A DNA stretch of 64,000 nt, from assembly GCA_021413945.1 (NCBI GenBank), contig JAIOPK010000006.1:1-64000 (forward strand), read 5' to 3'. A model generated the notes under the pieces. That model saw only the letters and a program-made list of their open reading frames with translations. It did not search any database and was not told the DNA's origin. The position numbers and the translations under genes are program-made. Shown here piece by piece: positions 44,779-53,099 of this stretch. Position 1 is the first letter of the stretch. The number at the start of each line of letters is the position of its first letter. This stretch comes from Candidatus Uhrbacteria bacterium (GTDB taxonomy: Bacteria > Patescibacteriota > Patescibacteriia > 2-12-FULL-60-25).

Positions 44779-47190
44779 ATGAAACGCGCCTTTCCATTTT
44801 TACTCGCCATTCTCGTCGCCACTCCGTGGCCGCTTTTGGCGCAGGCCGCCGTTTCACGTTCTTCTTATAATATTTCTATCGTTTCGGTTAATGCGCCCAA
44901 GGCGTTGACGCCGGGTGCACGTGGTGAGATCACGGTCGAGGCAAGGAATACGGGGAGCGCCTCATGGACCCGTACAGGAACGAATTTTGTTTCCATCTAT
45001 TCTTACGATCCGATCAAGAAGCAGGAAGTCGGTAGCGTTTTTTATACAAGCGGATGGGATGCTCCTACGCGTCCTGCACGACTGCCGGTAGAACAAGTAA
45101 AACCGGGAGAAACAGCGACGTTCCGTTTTCCTATCGTCGCACCCTCCAAGCTCGGTTCGTATACGGCGGAGTTTGTGGTCGTCGTCGAAGGTTTAGTACG
45201 ACTTAGTAATGGACGTTTTAACGTCACGGTAAACTCGTCCAATTCTGCCGCGTCCGTACCCGTGGCCGCGCCTGCCGTCTCCGCTCCTGCGCCCGTATCA
45301 ACGCTGGCGCCGACCGGAATGCCGACGGGATCGAGTAAATACGCAGCGCAGTATGTTTCCGGTGTAGCTCCGAGCTGGCAGATCGAGCTCGATCAAAATG
45401 TGATTGCTGAAATCGCTTATAAGAATACGGGTACGGAGACATGGAAGCGTGATGAAGGCGCATTTGTGTCTTTATATGCCGTTGAAGGAGGAGCGAGCGG
45501 TAGCAAGGAGCGCACGAGTTCATTTCAGGATCAAAGCTGGACGGGTGCGCGTGCGGCAAAAATGGTGGAGTCGGAGGTGAAGCCGGGTTCGATCGGACAC
45601 TTTAAAGTCGAGCTGCGTGCCAAAACCCCGGGGGATTATCGCGAGGAGTTTCTTCTTTCCGCGGAGAACATTGCATGGATGGCGGATAGCAGAATCTTTT
45701 TGAATATCAAGGTGCCGACGAATGGTTCATATATTGCACGCAATATTATTGCGCCATCTAATACGATTTCCGCAACCCAAGCTGCTATAAACGCCGGTTA
45801 TAGCGCGCTTCTTATGCTTCGTTCGACGCAGAGCGTCTCGACTTCCGGTAACGGTCGCATGCAGTTGACCGTTGGTTTCAAGAACACGGGCACCAAAGCT
45901 TGGGGGAATCGGAGTTTGCAGGTGCGCGGAGTCACGGCGGCGACAACGGCGATCGCCAAGTATGCCAGTGTTCGTGATGATTCTTGGCGCGAGGGATCGA
46001 CGCCGGTGAAAGTGGAAGGATTGACCAAACCGGGCGAACTTGGATTGCTCACCTTCACAGTGAAGGCTCCGGCCAAGAAGGGTGAATATAGGGCGAGCTT
46101 CCAGATGTATGCGGACAACCAGCCCGTCGACGGCGGTATCATCGATATTCCGATTACGGTGACGGCAGACGGTTATATCGAGCCGGAGCCTGTTCCCGCC
46201 AAGCCGATTCCGACGGTCACGACGCCGACCCCTGCTCCGTCGAACCCGACGCCTAACGCGATTCCGAGTTTGAATCCTCAGCCGTTGAATGGCGATGTCG
46301 CGAGTCTGCCAAATGAGCCTTTGATGCGCGTCGGTATCTTTGCGACCACGGATGATAAGATGACGATTCGTGCCAAGTATGCGCCGCTTGAGGTTCGCAA
46401 CGGTTCATCGGTTGTTTGTACGCTTCCGGTTGGCCAGAGCGTTATCGTTACGTATGACCGCAGCAGCTCGATCTACCGTATTGCCGGCGATTGTCCGGCG
46501 GCTCAGTCATCGACCTATTATGTTGTGAAAGCACAGGATGGTTTGTCGCCGATGGAAATGAGCGACTTTAGCCGACCGGTCGGTTGGCTTCCGGGCGCCA
46601 ATGATAATACGTTCCGCGCGCATCTTGAGCTCCGCTGGTCGCCGACCGTGAGCCAGGCTTGGGTGATTAACGAATTACCGATTGAATGGTATTTGAAGGG
46701 GATCGCAGAAACGTCGAATGTCAGCCCGATGCAGTATCAGCGCACGCTCCTCGTCGCCGCTCGAACGTACGCGATGTATCACGTACAGCGTCAGACCAAG
46801 CACGCGTCTAAGTTCTTCATCGTCGATGCGACCTATGACCAGGTGTATCGCGGTTATGGTCAGGAAGCTCGCAGTCCGACCATTGTTGCCGCTGTTGATG
46901 CGACGCGCGGTCAGATTGTTACCTATCAGGGCAAGTTAGCACTTACGCCGTATTTCTCTCGCTCAGACGGTCGCACACGATCTTGGGGTGAAGTCTGGTA
47001 TGGCCAATCGAATTATCCGTGGCTTGTCTCGGTTCCGGTGCCGGATGATGTCGGTAAGACATTGTGGGGCCATGGCGTCGGTATGTCGGCCACGGGCGCA
47101 CTTCAGATGGATGCCAAGTGGGGGAAGACGTACGATCAGATCCTTGCACACTTTTATACGGGGACGGAACTACGTCGGGTCTACAAATAA
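44779..47190 (+). CDS. Secreted protein with Ig-like domains and SpoIID/LytB domain
   Basis: 803 residues. A signal peptide (FPFLLAILVATPWPLLAQA) is followed by three NBR1-like/Ig-like domains (about 30-155, 185-310 and 335-465), each with a W-x-R or W-x-N centre, a conserved PG turn (VKPGETATFRF, VKPGSIGHFKV, TKPGELGLLTF) and a closing strand. A Pro-rich linker (about 470-505) leads to a beta region and the SpoIID/LytB domain (about 625-803): LPIEWYLKGIAE, RTLLVAARTYAMYH, GQIVTYQGKLALTPYFS, and WGHGVGMSATGALQMD. SpoIID-type domains are lytic transglycosylases on denuded glycan, or amidase enhancers. It closes the surface locus and may remodel peptidoglycan for it. Confidence 0.85.
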   Translation: MKRAFPFLLAILVATPWPLLAQAAVSRSSYNISIVSVNAPKALTPGARGEITVEARNTGSASWTRTGTNFVSIYSYDPIKKQEVGSVFYTSGWDAPTRPARLPVEQVKPGETATFRFPIVAPSKLGSYTAEFVVVVEGLVRLSNGRFNVTVNSSNSAASVPVAAPAVSAPAPVSTLAPTGMPTGSSKYAAQYVSGVAPSWQIELDQNVIAEIAYKNTGTETWKRDEGAFVSLYAVEGGASGSKERTSSFQDQSWTGARAAKMVESEVKPGSIGHFKVELRAKTPGDYREEFLLSAENIAWMADSRIFLNIKVPTNGSYIARNIIAPSNTISATQAAINAGYSALLMLRSTQSVSTSGNGRMQLTVGFKNTGTKAWGNRSLQVRGVTAATTAIAKYASVRDDSWREGSTPVKVEGLTKPGELGLLTFTVKAPAKKGEYRASFQMYADNQPVDGGIIDIPITVTADGYIEPEPVPAKPIPTVTTPTPAPSNPTPNAIPSLNPQPLNGDVASLPNEPLMRVGIFATTDDKMTIRAKYAPLEVRNGSSVVCTLPVGQSVIVTYDRSSSIYRIAGDCPAAQSSTYYVVKAQDGLSPMEMSDFSRPVGWLPGANDNTFRAHLELRWSPTVSQAWVINELPIEWYLKGIAETSNVSPMQYQRTLLVAARTYAMYHVQRQTKHASKFFIVDATYDQVYRGYGQEARSPTIVAAVDATRGQIVTYQGKLALTPYFSRSDGRTRSWGEVWYGQSNYPWLVSVPVPDDVGKTLWGHGVGMSATGALQMDAKWGKTYDQILAHFYTGTELRRVYK

Positions 47191-47222
47191 AAAACATCCC
47201 CCGATCGGGGGATGTTTTTTAT
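47189..47222. terminator. Bidirectional terminator
   Basis: AAAACATCCCCC and GGGGGATGTTTT around GATC, with A- and T-tracts; between the convergent SpoIID-domain gene and clpP. Confidence 0.88.
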
Positions 47223-47227
47223 TTTGA

Positions 47228-47809
47228 TTACGAGATGATCTTGTCGACCAATCCGTATTTTACGGCTGCCGAGGCTTCCATGAAATTGTCGCGTTCCGTG
47301 TCCTCTTCAACTTTCTTTAGAGGTTGGCCGGTGTGCTTGGCCAGGATCTTGTTCAGGTTGGACTTGGTTTGGAGAATGCGTTCCGCGTGAATTTTGATAT
47401 CTGTCGCTTGTCCTTGGAATCCGCCGAGCACTTGGTGGATCATCACTTCCGAGTTTGGAAGAACGAATCGCTTACCCTTGGCTCCACCGGCGAGGAGGAC
47501 GGCGCCCATGGAGGCGGCCATGCCGATACAGATCGTCGAGACATCGGGTTTGATCAACTGCATGGTGTCGTAGATGGCGAGGCCGGCTGTGACCGAGCCG
47601 CCGGGGGAGTTGATGTAGAGTTTGATGTCTTTTTCCTTGTCCTGGCTTTCCAAGAAAAGGAGCTGAGCGACAATGATGTTGGCGACGTCATCGTTGATTT
47701 CCGTGCCGAGCATGATGATGCGGTCCTTCAAGAGGCGCGAGTAAATGTCGTAGGCGCGTTCTCCTTGAGGGGTTTTCTCGATCACCGTCGGGATGAGGTA
47801 GTTCTTCAT
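47228..47809 (-). CDS. clpP: ATP-dependent Clp protease proteolytic subunit
   Basis: 193 residues, the family length. The catalytic triad is Ser100 (GMAASMGA), His125 (VMIHQVLGG) and Asp174 (DTERDNFM). Other marks are [18 protein letters not shown] and the N-terminal LIPTVIE. ClpP forms a double-heptamer chamber fed by ClpX or ClpA/C, neither of which is in the window. It has its own promoter (47817-47844) with the ATG 7 nt after the -10, so the mRNA is probably leaderless, and it is the last of three genes in the same direction (rbfA, DHH gene, clpP). Confidence 0.97.
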   Translation of the reverse strand: MKNYLIPTVIEKTPQGERAYDIYSRLLKDRIIMLGTEINDDVANIIVAQLLFLESQDKEKDIKLYINSPGGSVTAGLAIYDTMQLIKPDVSTICIGMAASMGAVLLAGGAKGKRFVLPNSEVMIHQVLGGFQGQATDIKIHAERILQTKSNLNKILAKHTGQPLKKVEEDTERDNFMEASAAVKYGLVDKIIS

Positions 47810-47816
47810 GGGAATA

Positions 47817-47844
47817 AGGATAGCAGACAGGATTTAGCAGTCAA
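47817..47844 (-). promoter_or_regulatory. Promoter of clpP
   Basis: On the minus strand TTGACT (47839-47844), 16 nt, TATCCT (47817-47822) preceded by TGC; ATG 7 nt later. Confidence 0.7.
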
Positions 47845-47856
47845 GTGGATAGAGTG

Positions 47857-48819
47857 CTAGTTCGGAACGATGCGAGGAATGCCATCAGTTACAGCAATTT
47901 TACCTTTTATGGCAAAGCCGGAGGCGCGTTTGTGACCGCCGCCGCCGAGTTGCTGGGCCAGGCGGGAGATATCGCGATTCATGCTGCGAATGGAGCCTTT
48001 GACCAAGCCGTCGCTCTTCTCACGGAGGACGAGCATGGTGTCGGCGCCGGAGCAGGCGGAACTTAGAAAGTTAGAGATGCCTTCGACGGCTTCATCGCTA
48101 CCGGGTCCTTCGAGATCCTCGGCTTTGAACCACGTGATCGCCATATCGTATTCCGGAACGTGGCGGAGACGCTCGAGGGCTTTGCCCCAAATTTTGAGCG
48201 AGTCGACGCTTTTGTTGCGCACGAGATTTTTTAGGATATCCATGTGACGCGCGCCGGAAGCAAAGCAGGTGCTCGCAGCTTCCATCGCTTTTGGATTTGT
48301 GGCGCTGTTGGAAAAATGTCCGGTGTCGGTGCAGAGACCGGTGAGCAGGGAAGTCGCCATGCGATGATCGAGCAAGACATTGTTGGCTTCAAAGAAGCGA
48401 TAGACCATTTCACATGTTGAGCTGGCTTTTGTATCGACCAAGTTCATCGAACCGAATAGCTCGTTCGTTGCGTGATGATCGACATCGACAATGATGGGCT
48501 TTGTCGGAATGCGGGGGAGCATGTCGAGAATGCCGCAGTGCTTGAGACTGCCGGTATCGAAGGTGATGACCATGTCCCACGGTTGGTCGAAAATCAATGG
48601 ATCATTTGTTTGATCATTGATGCCGTCGAGGAAGAGGAAGTTCTTGGGAATGGGTGCAACGCAAAAGAGGGCGGTGTCTTTGCCTTCGCGTTTGAGCCAC
48701 ATGTAGAAGGCAGAACTCGAGCCGAGGGAGTCGCCATCTGGTTTACCATCGCCCACGACCAAAATACGTTGGCTTTTAGCCACCGCGTCGAATACTTCCT
48801 TGAAGGGGAGGCCATTCAT
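47857..48819 (-). CDS. DHH/DHHA1 phosphoesterase, NrnA-like
   Basis: 320 residues. Motifs: VVGDGKPDGDSLGSS (motif I), TFDTGSLKHCG (II), VDVDHHATN (III, the DHH), GLCTDTGHF (IV), and the DHHA1 glycine loop GGGGHKRASGF near 300. This is the NrnA layout (nano-RNA and pAp hydrolysis with Mn2+), about the usual 310-330 residues. In motif I the usual His of the HxxPDGD form is Asp24 here (D-G-K-P-D-G-D), so a metal ligand is changed. It lies downstream of rbfA by 45 nt, an arrangement (rbfA-nrnA) common in bacteria. c-di-AMP/pApA hydrolysis is an alternative activity. Confidence 0.88.
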   Translation of the reverse strand: MNGLPFKEVFDAVAKSQRILVVGDGKPDGDSLGSSSAFYMWLKREGKDTALFCVAPIPKNFLFLDGINDQTNDPLIFDQPWDMVITFDTGSLKHCGILDMLPRIPTKPIIVDVDHHATNELFGSMNLVDTKASSTCEMVYRFFEANNVLLDHRMATSLLTGLCTDTGHFSNSATNPKAMEAASTCFASGARHMDILKNLVRNKSVDSLKIWGKALERLRHVPEYDMAITWFKAEDLEGPGSDEAVEGISNFLSSACSGADTMLVLREKSDGLVKGSIRSMNRDISRLAQQLGGGGHKRASGFAIKGKIAVTDGIPRIVPN

Positions 48820-48864
48820 AGGTAATAGGCCAACCTATCGTGTTTTTGGCGAACTGTCAAGCGT

Positions 48865-49212
48865 CTATACCTCGCCTTTCTTACGTAGTTCAAGCAGTTC
48901 ATCCTCGATCACGGCCGCTTTAGCTTCTGTTTCATCGAATGCGTAGTGGATGCGGGGCATGCGGCGGAGGCGGAGGCGTTTGGCGAGGCCATCTTTGATC
49001 TCGTGGTCGTATTCTTCCAGGGTGCGGACGGCTTCGTCTTTCATGTTATCCGGGAAAACGGACATGACGAATTTGGCGTGGCCGGTGCTTGCGGTGATTT
49101 TGGCGGAAAGGACCGTGACCATCATGCCGAGGGGAAACTCAACATCCTCTGCCAGAACTCGGGCAAAGGCGTCTTTTAGGTGTTCAAATCCGGCTTCTAC
49201 ACGGAGTGACAT
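48865..49212 (-). CDS. rbfA: Ribosome-binding factor A
   Basis: 115 residues with the KH-like RbfA fold: MSLRVEAGFEHLKDAFARVL (N-terminal helix), VTVLSAKITASTGHAKFVMSVF, and LRLRRMPRIHYAFDET, where R-x-x-P-x-x-x-F is the typical end motif. RbfA binds immature 30S subunits near helix 1 of 16S rRNA during maturation and cold adaptation. It is followed by the NrnA-like gene and is divergent from smc. TTGACG lies back to back with the smc -35, so the two promoters share about 12 bp. Confidence 0.93.
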   Translation of the reverse strand: MSLRVEAGFEHLKDAFARVLAEDVEFPLGMMVTVLSAKITASTGHAKFVMSVFPDNMKDEAVRTLEEYDHEIKDGLAKRLRLRRMPRIHYAFDETEAKAAVIEDELLELRKKGEV

Positions 49213-49238
49213 ATAACGTGAATCCTGAAGCTAAAAAC

Positions 49239-49267
49239 TTGAAACGTCAACCCCTAACGGCTATAAT
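49239..49267 (+). promoter_or_regulatory. Promoter of smc
   Basis: TTGAAA (49239-49244), 17 nt, TATAAT (49262-49267), a perfect -10; ATG 14 nt later. On the other strand TTGACG (49245-49250) may drive rbfA. Confidence 0.8.
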
Positions 49268-49281
49268 TTTAGCGATTATCT

Positions 49282-51498
49282 ATGTACCTGAAACGGCTGG
49301 AAATTCAAGGATTCAAGACCTTTGCCCAGAAGACGGTTCTTGAGTTCAAGCCGGTCGCTTCCGGTCGCCGAGGTGTAACCGCGATTGTCGGGCCTAACGG
49401 CTCGGGCAAATCCAATGCCGCCGATGCCATTCGATGGGTCATGGGGGAACAGAGCTTGAAGTTGCTGCGCGGTAAGAAATCGGAGGACGTGATTTTTTCC
49501 GGTTCCGATAAACGCAGCCGTAGCGGTTTTGCGGAAGTGACGATGGTGCTCGAGAATGAGGGCGAGGATCGCACGGGTCTCGATCTTGGAGAGATTGCCG
49601 TCACACGCCGACTGTATCGCGATGGGCAATCGGAGTATGAGGTGAATCGACAAAGTGCGCGTCTCCAAGATGTCGCGTTGCTTCTTGCGCAGGCTGGAAT
49701 CGGACAGAGAACGTATTCTGTGATCGGTCAGGGCATGATCGATAGCGTTTTGGTCGCGAGCCCTTCGGAACGCAAAGAATTCTTTGACGAAGCATTTGGT
49801 TTGAAGCCGTTTCAGTTGAAGCGACAAAGCGCGTTGAATAAAATTGACGAGAGTAAGAAGAATCTTGGGCAGACGGAGTCGCTTTTGAATGAGATCGGGC
49901 CGAGGCTCACGACATTGGAACGACAGATCAAGCGTTTGGCGGAGCGCGATACGCTGCAAGCCGAGCTCCAGTCGCTCGAACGTGCGTATTATGGTTCCGA
50001 GTGGCAACAGATTGATGGGGGAATCAAGTCGGCGACGGTGAAGCTTGAGTTGTCTCGTGCAGAACAGGCAAAGCTTGTTGAAGCGGCAAACAAATTGGAG
50101 GCGATGCTGACGGAGATGGAAAAGGCTACGCCACGCGGGGATGGGTTTAAGGAGTTGCGAGCAAAACTCGACACGTTGGCGACGGAGAAAGCCGGATTGC
50201 GTGAACGCGAGTTGAAATTGGAAACGCAAAAGGCTGTTGCGGCTGTTCGAGCGGAGAAGCCGTGGGCGCCGTTGCCGTTGTCGAAGATTATTGAAGCGAT
50301 CGAGAGTCTTCGCGGAGCGCATGAGGAGTTGGTGGCGGAGCTCGACAAGGCTAAGCCGGATATTGCTAAGGCCAAGAAGCTGGCGGAATCGTTGCGCTCG
50401 ACGAGCGTTGATTTGGCGGGGCAACTGCAGCGCCCGGCACCGGAACCTGGACAGGTTAAATCGGCGATGGATCCGGCTGTCGAAAAGGAATTGAAGGAAA
50501 TTGCTCAGGCTTATGCGGATTTGGCGGAAAAGACGATCAAAGCGAATACGGATTTGGAGGCGTGGAATCGCGGTGAGGATGATAAACGCTCGCATATTTT
50601 TAAGACGCAGCATGAGCTCTCGCAGAAACGCGCGGAGGCACAGGGTGTCGAACGTAAAGCGGGGGATGCTTCTATTGAGCTCGCTCGATTAGAGACGCGC
50701 CGCGATGGATTGCTCGCGGATCTTCGATTGCATGCGCCAACGCTTGAGACGGAGCTCTCGAATCTTGCCGGCAAGGCAGATAAGCCCGCGGCTGATGCGG
50801 CTGCTCGCATGCAGAAGCTGCGCTCCCAGCTCGAATGGATCGGCGGAATTGATCCGGAGACGATTAAGGATCATAAGGAAACAAAAGAGCGATTCGAATT
50901 CTTGTCCAAGCAGGTCGAGGATTTGCGAGCGGGAATTCAGGCGCTCGACCTTGTTGTCGAGGAGTTGGATGCAACGATTCGTGATCGGAGTGCGACCGCT
51001 TTCCACAAATTGAATCGCGAGTTCACCTCGTTTTTCAAGAAATTGTTTGATGGAGGCGAGGCATCGCTCGTTGAGATGCAACCTGAGCCGGAATTGGATG
51101 AAGAAGGGAATATTATTTCCGAGCCAAAAGAAGGAGAAGTTGCCGGAGTTGATATTCAGGCGACGCCGCCGGGGAAGCGCTTCAAGTCGATTGCATTGCT
51201 CTCGGGCGGTGAGCGCGCGCTGACATCGATCGCACTTATCTGCGCGATCATGGCGACCAATCCTTCGCCATTCGTCGTACTCGATGAAGTCGATGCGGCG
51301 CTCGATGAAAGCAACTCGCGCAAGTTTGCGGAGATTATCGGGACACTCGCGGACAAAACGCAGTTTGTCGTCGTGACACATAACCGCGCGACGATGATGC
51401 AGGCTTCCGTACTCTACGGCGTGACGATGGGGGATGATGGAGTTTCACAGCTCCTCTCGGTAGACTTTGCGGATGTAGAGAAGCTTCGGAAGAAATAA
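49282..51498 (+). CDS. smc: Shortened, apparently hinge-less SMC-family ATPase
   Basis: 738 residues against about 1,150-1,190 for usual bacterial SMC. Head motifs are complete: Walker A GPNGSGKSN (37-45), SPSERKEFFDEAFGL, the ABC signature LSGGERAL (about 641) and Walker B FVVLDEVDAALDESN (about 664). The coiled-coil arms (about 165-580) are short and broken around 335-345 (KPWAPLPLS) and 395-415 (RPAPEPGQVK). I see no SMC hinge domain with its Gly-rich ends. SMC complexes organise and segregate chromosomes. The arm could still fold back, but dimerisation through a normal hinge seems excluded. RecN, RecF and MukB are less likely from the head. ScpA/ScpB are not in the window. Confidence 0.85.
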   Translation: MYLKRLEIQGFKTFAQKTVLEFKPVASGRRGVTAIVGPNGSGKSNAADAIRWVMGEQSLKLLRGKKSEDVIFSGSDKRSRSGFAEVTMVLENEGEDRTGLDLGEIAVTRRLYRDGQSEYEVNRQSARLQDVALLLAQAGIGQRTYSVIGQGMIDSVLVASPSERKEFFDEAFGLKPFQLKRQSALNKIDESKKNLGQTESLLNEIGPRLTTLERQIKRLAERDTLQAELQSLERAYYGSEWQQIDGGIKSATVKLELSRAEQAKLVEAANKLEAMLTEMEKATPRGDGFKELRAKLDTLATEKAGLRERELKLETQKAVAAVRAEKPWAPLPLSKIIEAIESLRGAHEELVAELDKAKPDIAKAKKLAESLRSTSVDLAGQLQRPAPEPGQVKSAMDPAVEKELKEIAQAYADLAEKTIKANTDLEAWNRGEDDKRSHIFKTQHELSQKRAEAQGVERKAGDASIELARLETRRDGLLADLRLHAPTLETELSNLAGKADKPAADAAARMQKLRSQLEWIGGIDPETIKDHKETKERFEFLSKQVEDLRAGIQALDLVVEELDATIRDRSATAFHKLNREFTSFFKKLFDGGEASLVEMQPEPELDEEGNIISEPKEGEVAGVDIQATPPGKRFKSIALLSGGERALTSIALICAIMATNPSPFVVLDEVDAALDESNSRKFAEIIGTLADKTQFVVVTHNRATMMQASVLYGVTMGDDGVSQLLSVDFADVEKLRKK

Positions 51499-51530
51499 AA
51501 AAATCCCCCGAGTGGGGGATTTTTTTTATT
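51497..51530. terminator. Bidirectional terminator
   Basis: AAAAAATCCCCC and GGGGGATTTTTT around GAGT, between convergent smc and rpsP; it reaches the rpsP stop codon. Confidence 0.88.
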
Positions 51531-51846
51531 TGGCGGCTGCCTGCTTTTCCTTTTCGAGTTTTGCTTTGCGGCGGATCGAGAGACCGGCGAGCTTGACCTT
51601 ATCGCCCTTCAGAATGCCTTGGTCGATGAAGAGGTTGCGCACGGTGTCCGATGTCTGGGCGCCCTTGCTGATCCAGTATTCGATACGCTCTTTTTCAAGC
51701 GTGATCTCGGCCGGCTTTACGCGCGGGTTGTAGGTGCCGAGAATCTCGAGCGCACGTCCCCACGGGTCACGGGCCTTTTCAGACACGATAAAACGGTAGG
51801 TAGGTTGGCCTTTCTTTCCGACACGGGTTAAGCGGATGGTTAACAT
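51526..51846 (-). CDS. rpsP: Ribosomal protein bS16
   Basis: 106 residues. Signature MLTIRLTRVGKKGQPTYRFIVSEK, then GRALEILGTYNPR, IEYWISKGAQTSDTVRNLF, with a Lys/Ala-rich tail. bS16 is an early assembly protein of the 30S subunit. In most bacteria rpsP, khpA, rimM and trmD lie in one operon; here rpsP is turned round and transcribed away from khpA-trmD, and rimM is missing from the site. No strong promoter or Shine-Dalgarno is evident upstream. Confidence 0.96.
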   Translation of the reverse strand: MLTIRLTRVGKKGQPTYRFIVSEKARDPWGRALEILGTYNPRVKPAEITLEKERIEYWISKGAQTSDTVRNLFIDQGILKGDKVKLAGLSIRRKAKLEKEKQAAAK

Positions 51847-51946
51847 TGGATTGGGTAATGTTTTTAGTAGAAGTGACAGCCTTCGCCAGAAGGAAGTCCT
51901 GAGAGCATGGGCAAAAGCTTATAGGAAAGCCTTAAAATGGTCAAGG

Positions 51947-51975
51947 TTGGCCCTTTTCCAGCCCTGTGCTACTAT
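51947..51975 (+). promoter_or_regulatory. Promoter of khpA-trmD
   Basis: TTGGCC (51947-51952), 17 nt, TACTAT (51970-51975) preceded by TGC. Confidence 0.6.
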
Positions 51976-52002
51976 TTTCTTACTAAATATTATCCGAACG
52001 TT

Positions 52003-52410
52003 ATGGACGAAATGCAAAAGGATCAGCAGTTTCTTGAATACGTGGTGAAATCCTTGGTGAATCACCCGGAGGACGTTAAAACCACACGTGAACTGGACGA
52101 TCGCGGCGTTAAAATCACGCTTCACGTTAACCCGGAGGACATGGGGTATATCATCGGACGTCAGGGCCAGACCGCCCGAGCGCTCCGTATTTTGCTCAAG
52201 ATCGTCGGCGCCAAGGAGGATGCCCGCGTGAGCATGTTAATTTACGAGCCGGAGGAAATGCGCCGTATTCACCAGGAGAAGAAGGGCGCCATGATGGGTG
52301 AATCGATGGGAGCCTCGACGGTTTCCGCGGCCAGCGATCGACCTAAGCCGCGCGTTCATGGAGATGCAGGACTTGTTTCCGATGACGACTTGGCGGATCT
52401 CGGAATCTAA
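52003..52410 (+). CDS. khpA: KH-domain RNA-binding protein KhpA
   Basis: 135 residues. The first ~80 are the single KH domain of KhpA/YlqC: QFLEYVVKSLVNHPEDV, ITLHVNPEDMGYIIGRQGQTARALRIL (with the GxxG loop GRQG), and ARVSMLI. A longer charged tail follows, ending SDDDLADLGI, not seen in short KhpA proteins. KhpA binds RNA with KhpB and affects cell size in some Firmicutes. The start is ATG 52003; the longer frame overlaps the promoter. The stop codon overlaps the trmD start by one base (TAATG), so the two are coupled. Confidence 0.9.
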   Translation: MDEMQKDQQFLEYVVKSLVNHPEDVKTTRELDDRGVKITLHVNPEDMGYIIGRQGQTARALRILLKIVGAKEDARVSMLIYEPEEMRRIHQEKKGAMMGESMGASTVSAASDRPKPRVHGDAGLVSDDDLADLGI

Positions 52411-53099
52411 TGCGCATCGACATCGTCACAATTTTTCCCGAAATGGTGGAGCCGTATACCAACGGCTCCATTTTGGGCCGTGCGCAGAAAAATAAAAAAG
52501 TGACGATTAAGGTGCATCAGCTTCGGAAGTGGACGCATGACAATCATAAGACGGTCGACGACAAGCCGTTTGGCGGAGGGCCGGGGATGCTGATGAAGGT
52601 TGCGCCGTTTCATGAAGCTCTCGTGTCGCTCAAGCTTCGAACAAAAGACGGGAAGAAGACGGCGGCTTCTAAGAAAGCTCGAGTTATCGTTACGAGTGCA
52701 AAAGGGAAATCGTTTACGCAGAAGGATGCGGTTCGATTATCGAAATACGATCGACTCGTGTTCTTGTGTGGGCGATATGAGGGCATTGATGAGCGCGTGA
52801 TCGAGCACCTGTGCGATGAAGAACTGTCGATCGGGCCGTATGTGCTCACGGGCGGGGAGCTACCGGCGATGGTGATGGCGGATGCGGTTGTCCGACTGAA
52901 GCCCGGAGTTCTTGGAAAGGCTGAGTCGTTGGCTCGCGAGTCGCACACCGTCGAAGGGGAGCTGGAACACGCGCAATACACACGGCCGGAGAAGTATTCT
53001 TTGAATAAAAAGAAGAGTTGGGATGTGCCGGCGATTTTACTCTCGGGGGATCATAAGAAGATTGAGGAGTGGCGGCGCGGACTATCGGGTGCGAAGTAG
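52410..53099 (+). CDS. trmD: tRNA (guanine37-N1)-methyltransferase
   Basis: 229 residues. TrmD marks: MRIDIVTIFPEMVEPYTNGSI, DDKPFGGGPGMLM, FLCGRYEGIDERV, SIGPYVLTGGELPAMVMADA and the C-terminal helices with DVPAILLSGDHKKIEEWR. SAM binds in the SPOUT knot and G37 next to the anticodon is methylated, preventing frameshifts. It overlaps khpA by 1 bp. Its 3' end overlaps the 3' end of the convergent P-type ATPase gene by 18 bp, and no terminator is visible between them. Confidence 0.97.
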   Translation: MRIDIVTIFPEMVEPYTNGSILGRAQKNKKVTIKVHQLRKWTHDNHKTVDDKPFGGGPGMLMKVAPFHEALVSLKLRTKDGKKTAASKKARVIVTSAKGKSFTQKDAVRLSKYDRLVFLCGRYEGIDERVIEHLCDEELSIGPYVLTGGELPAMVMADAVVRLKPGVLGKAESLARESHTVEGELEHAQYTRPEKYSLNKKKSWDVPAILLSGDHKKIEEWRRGLSGAK

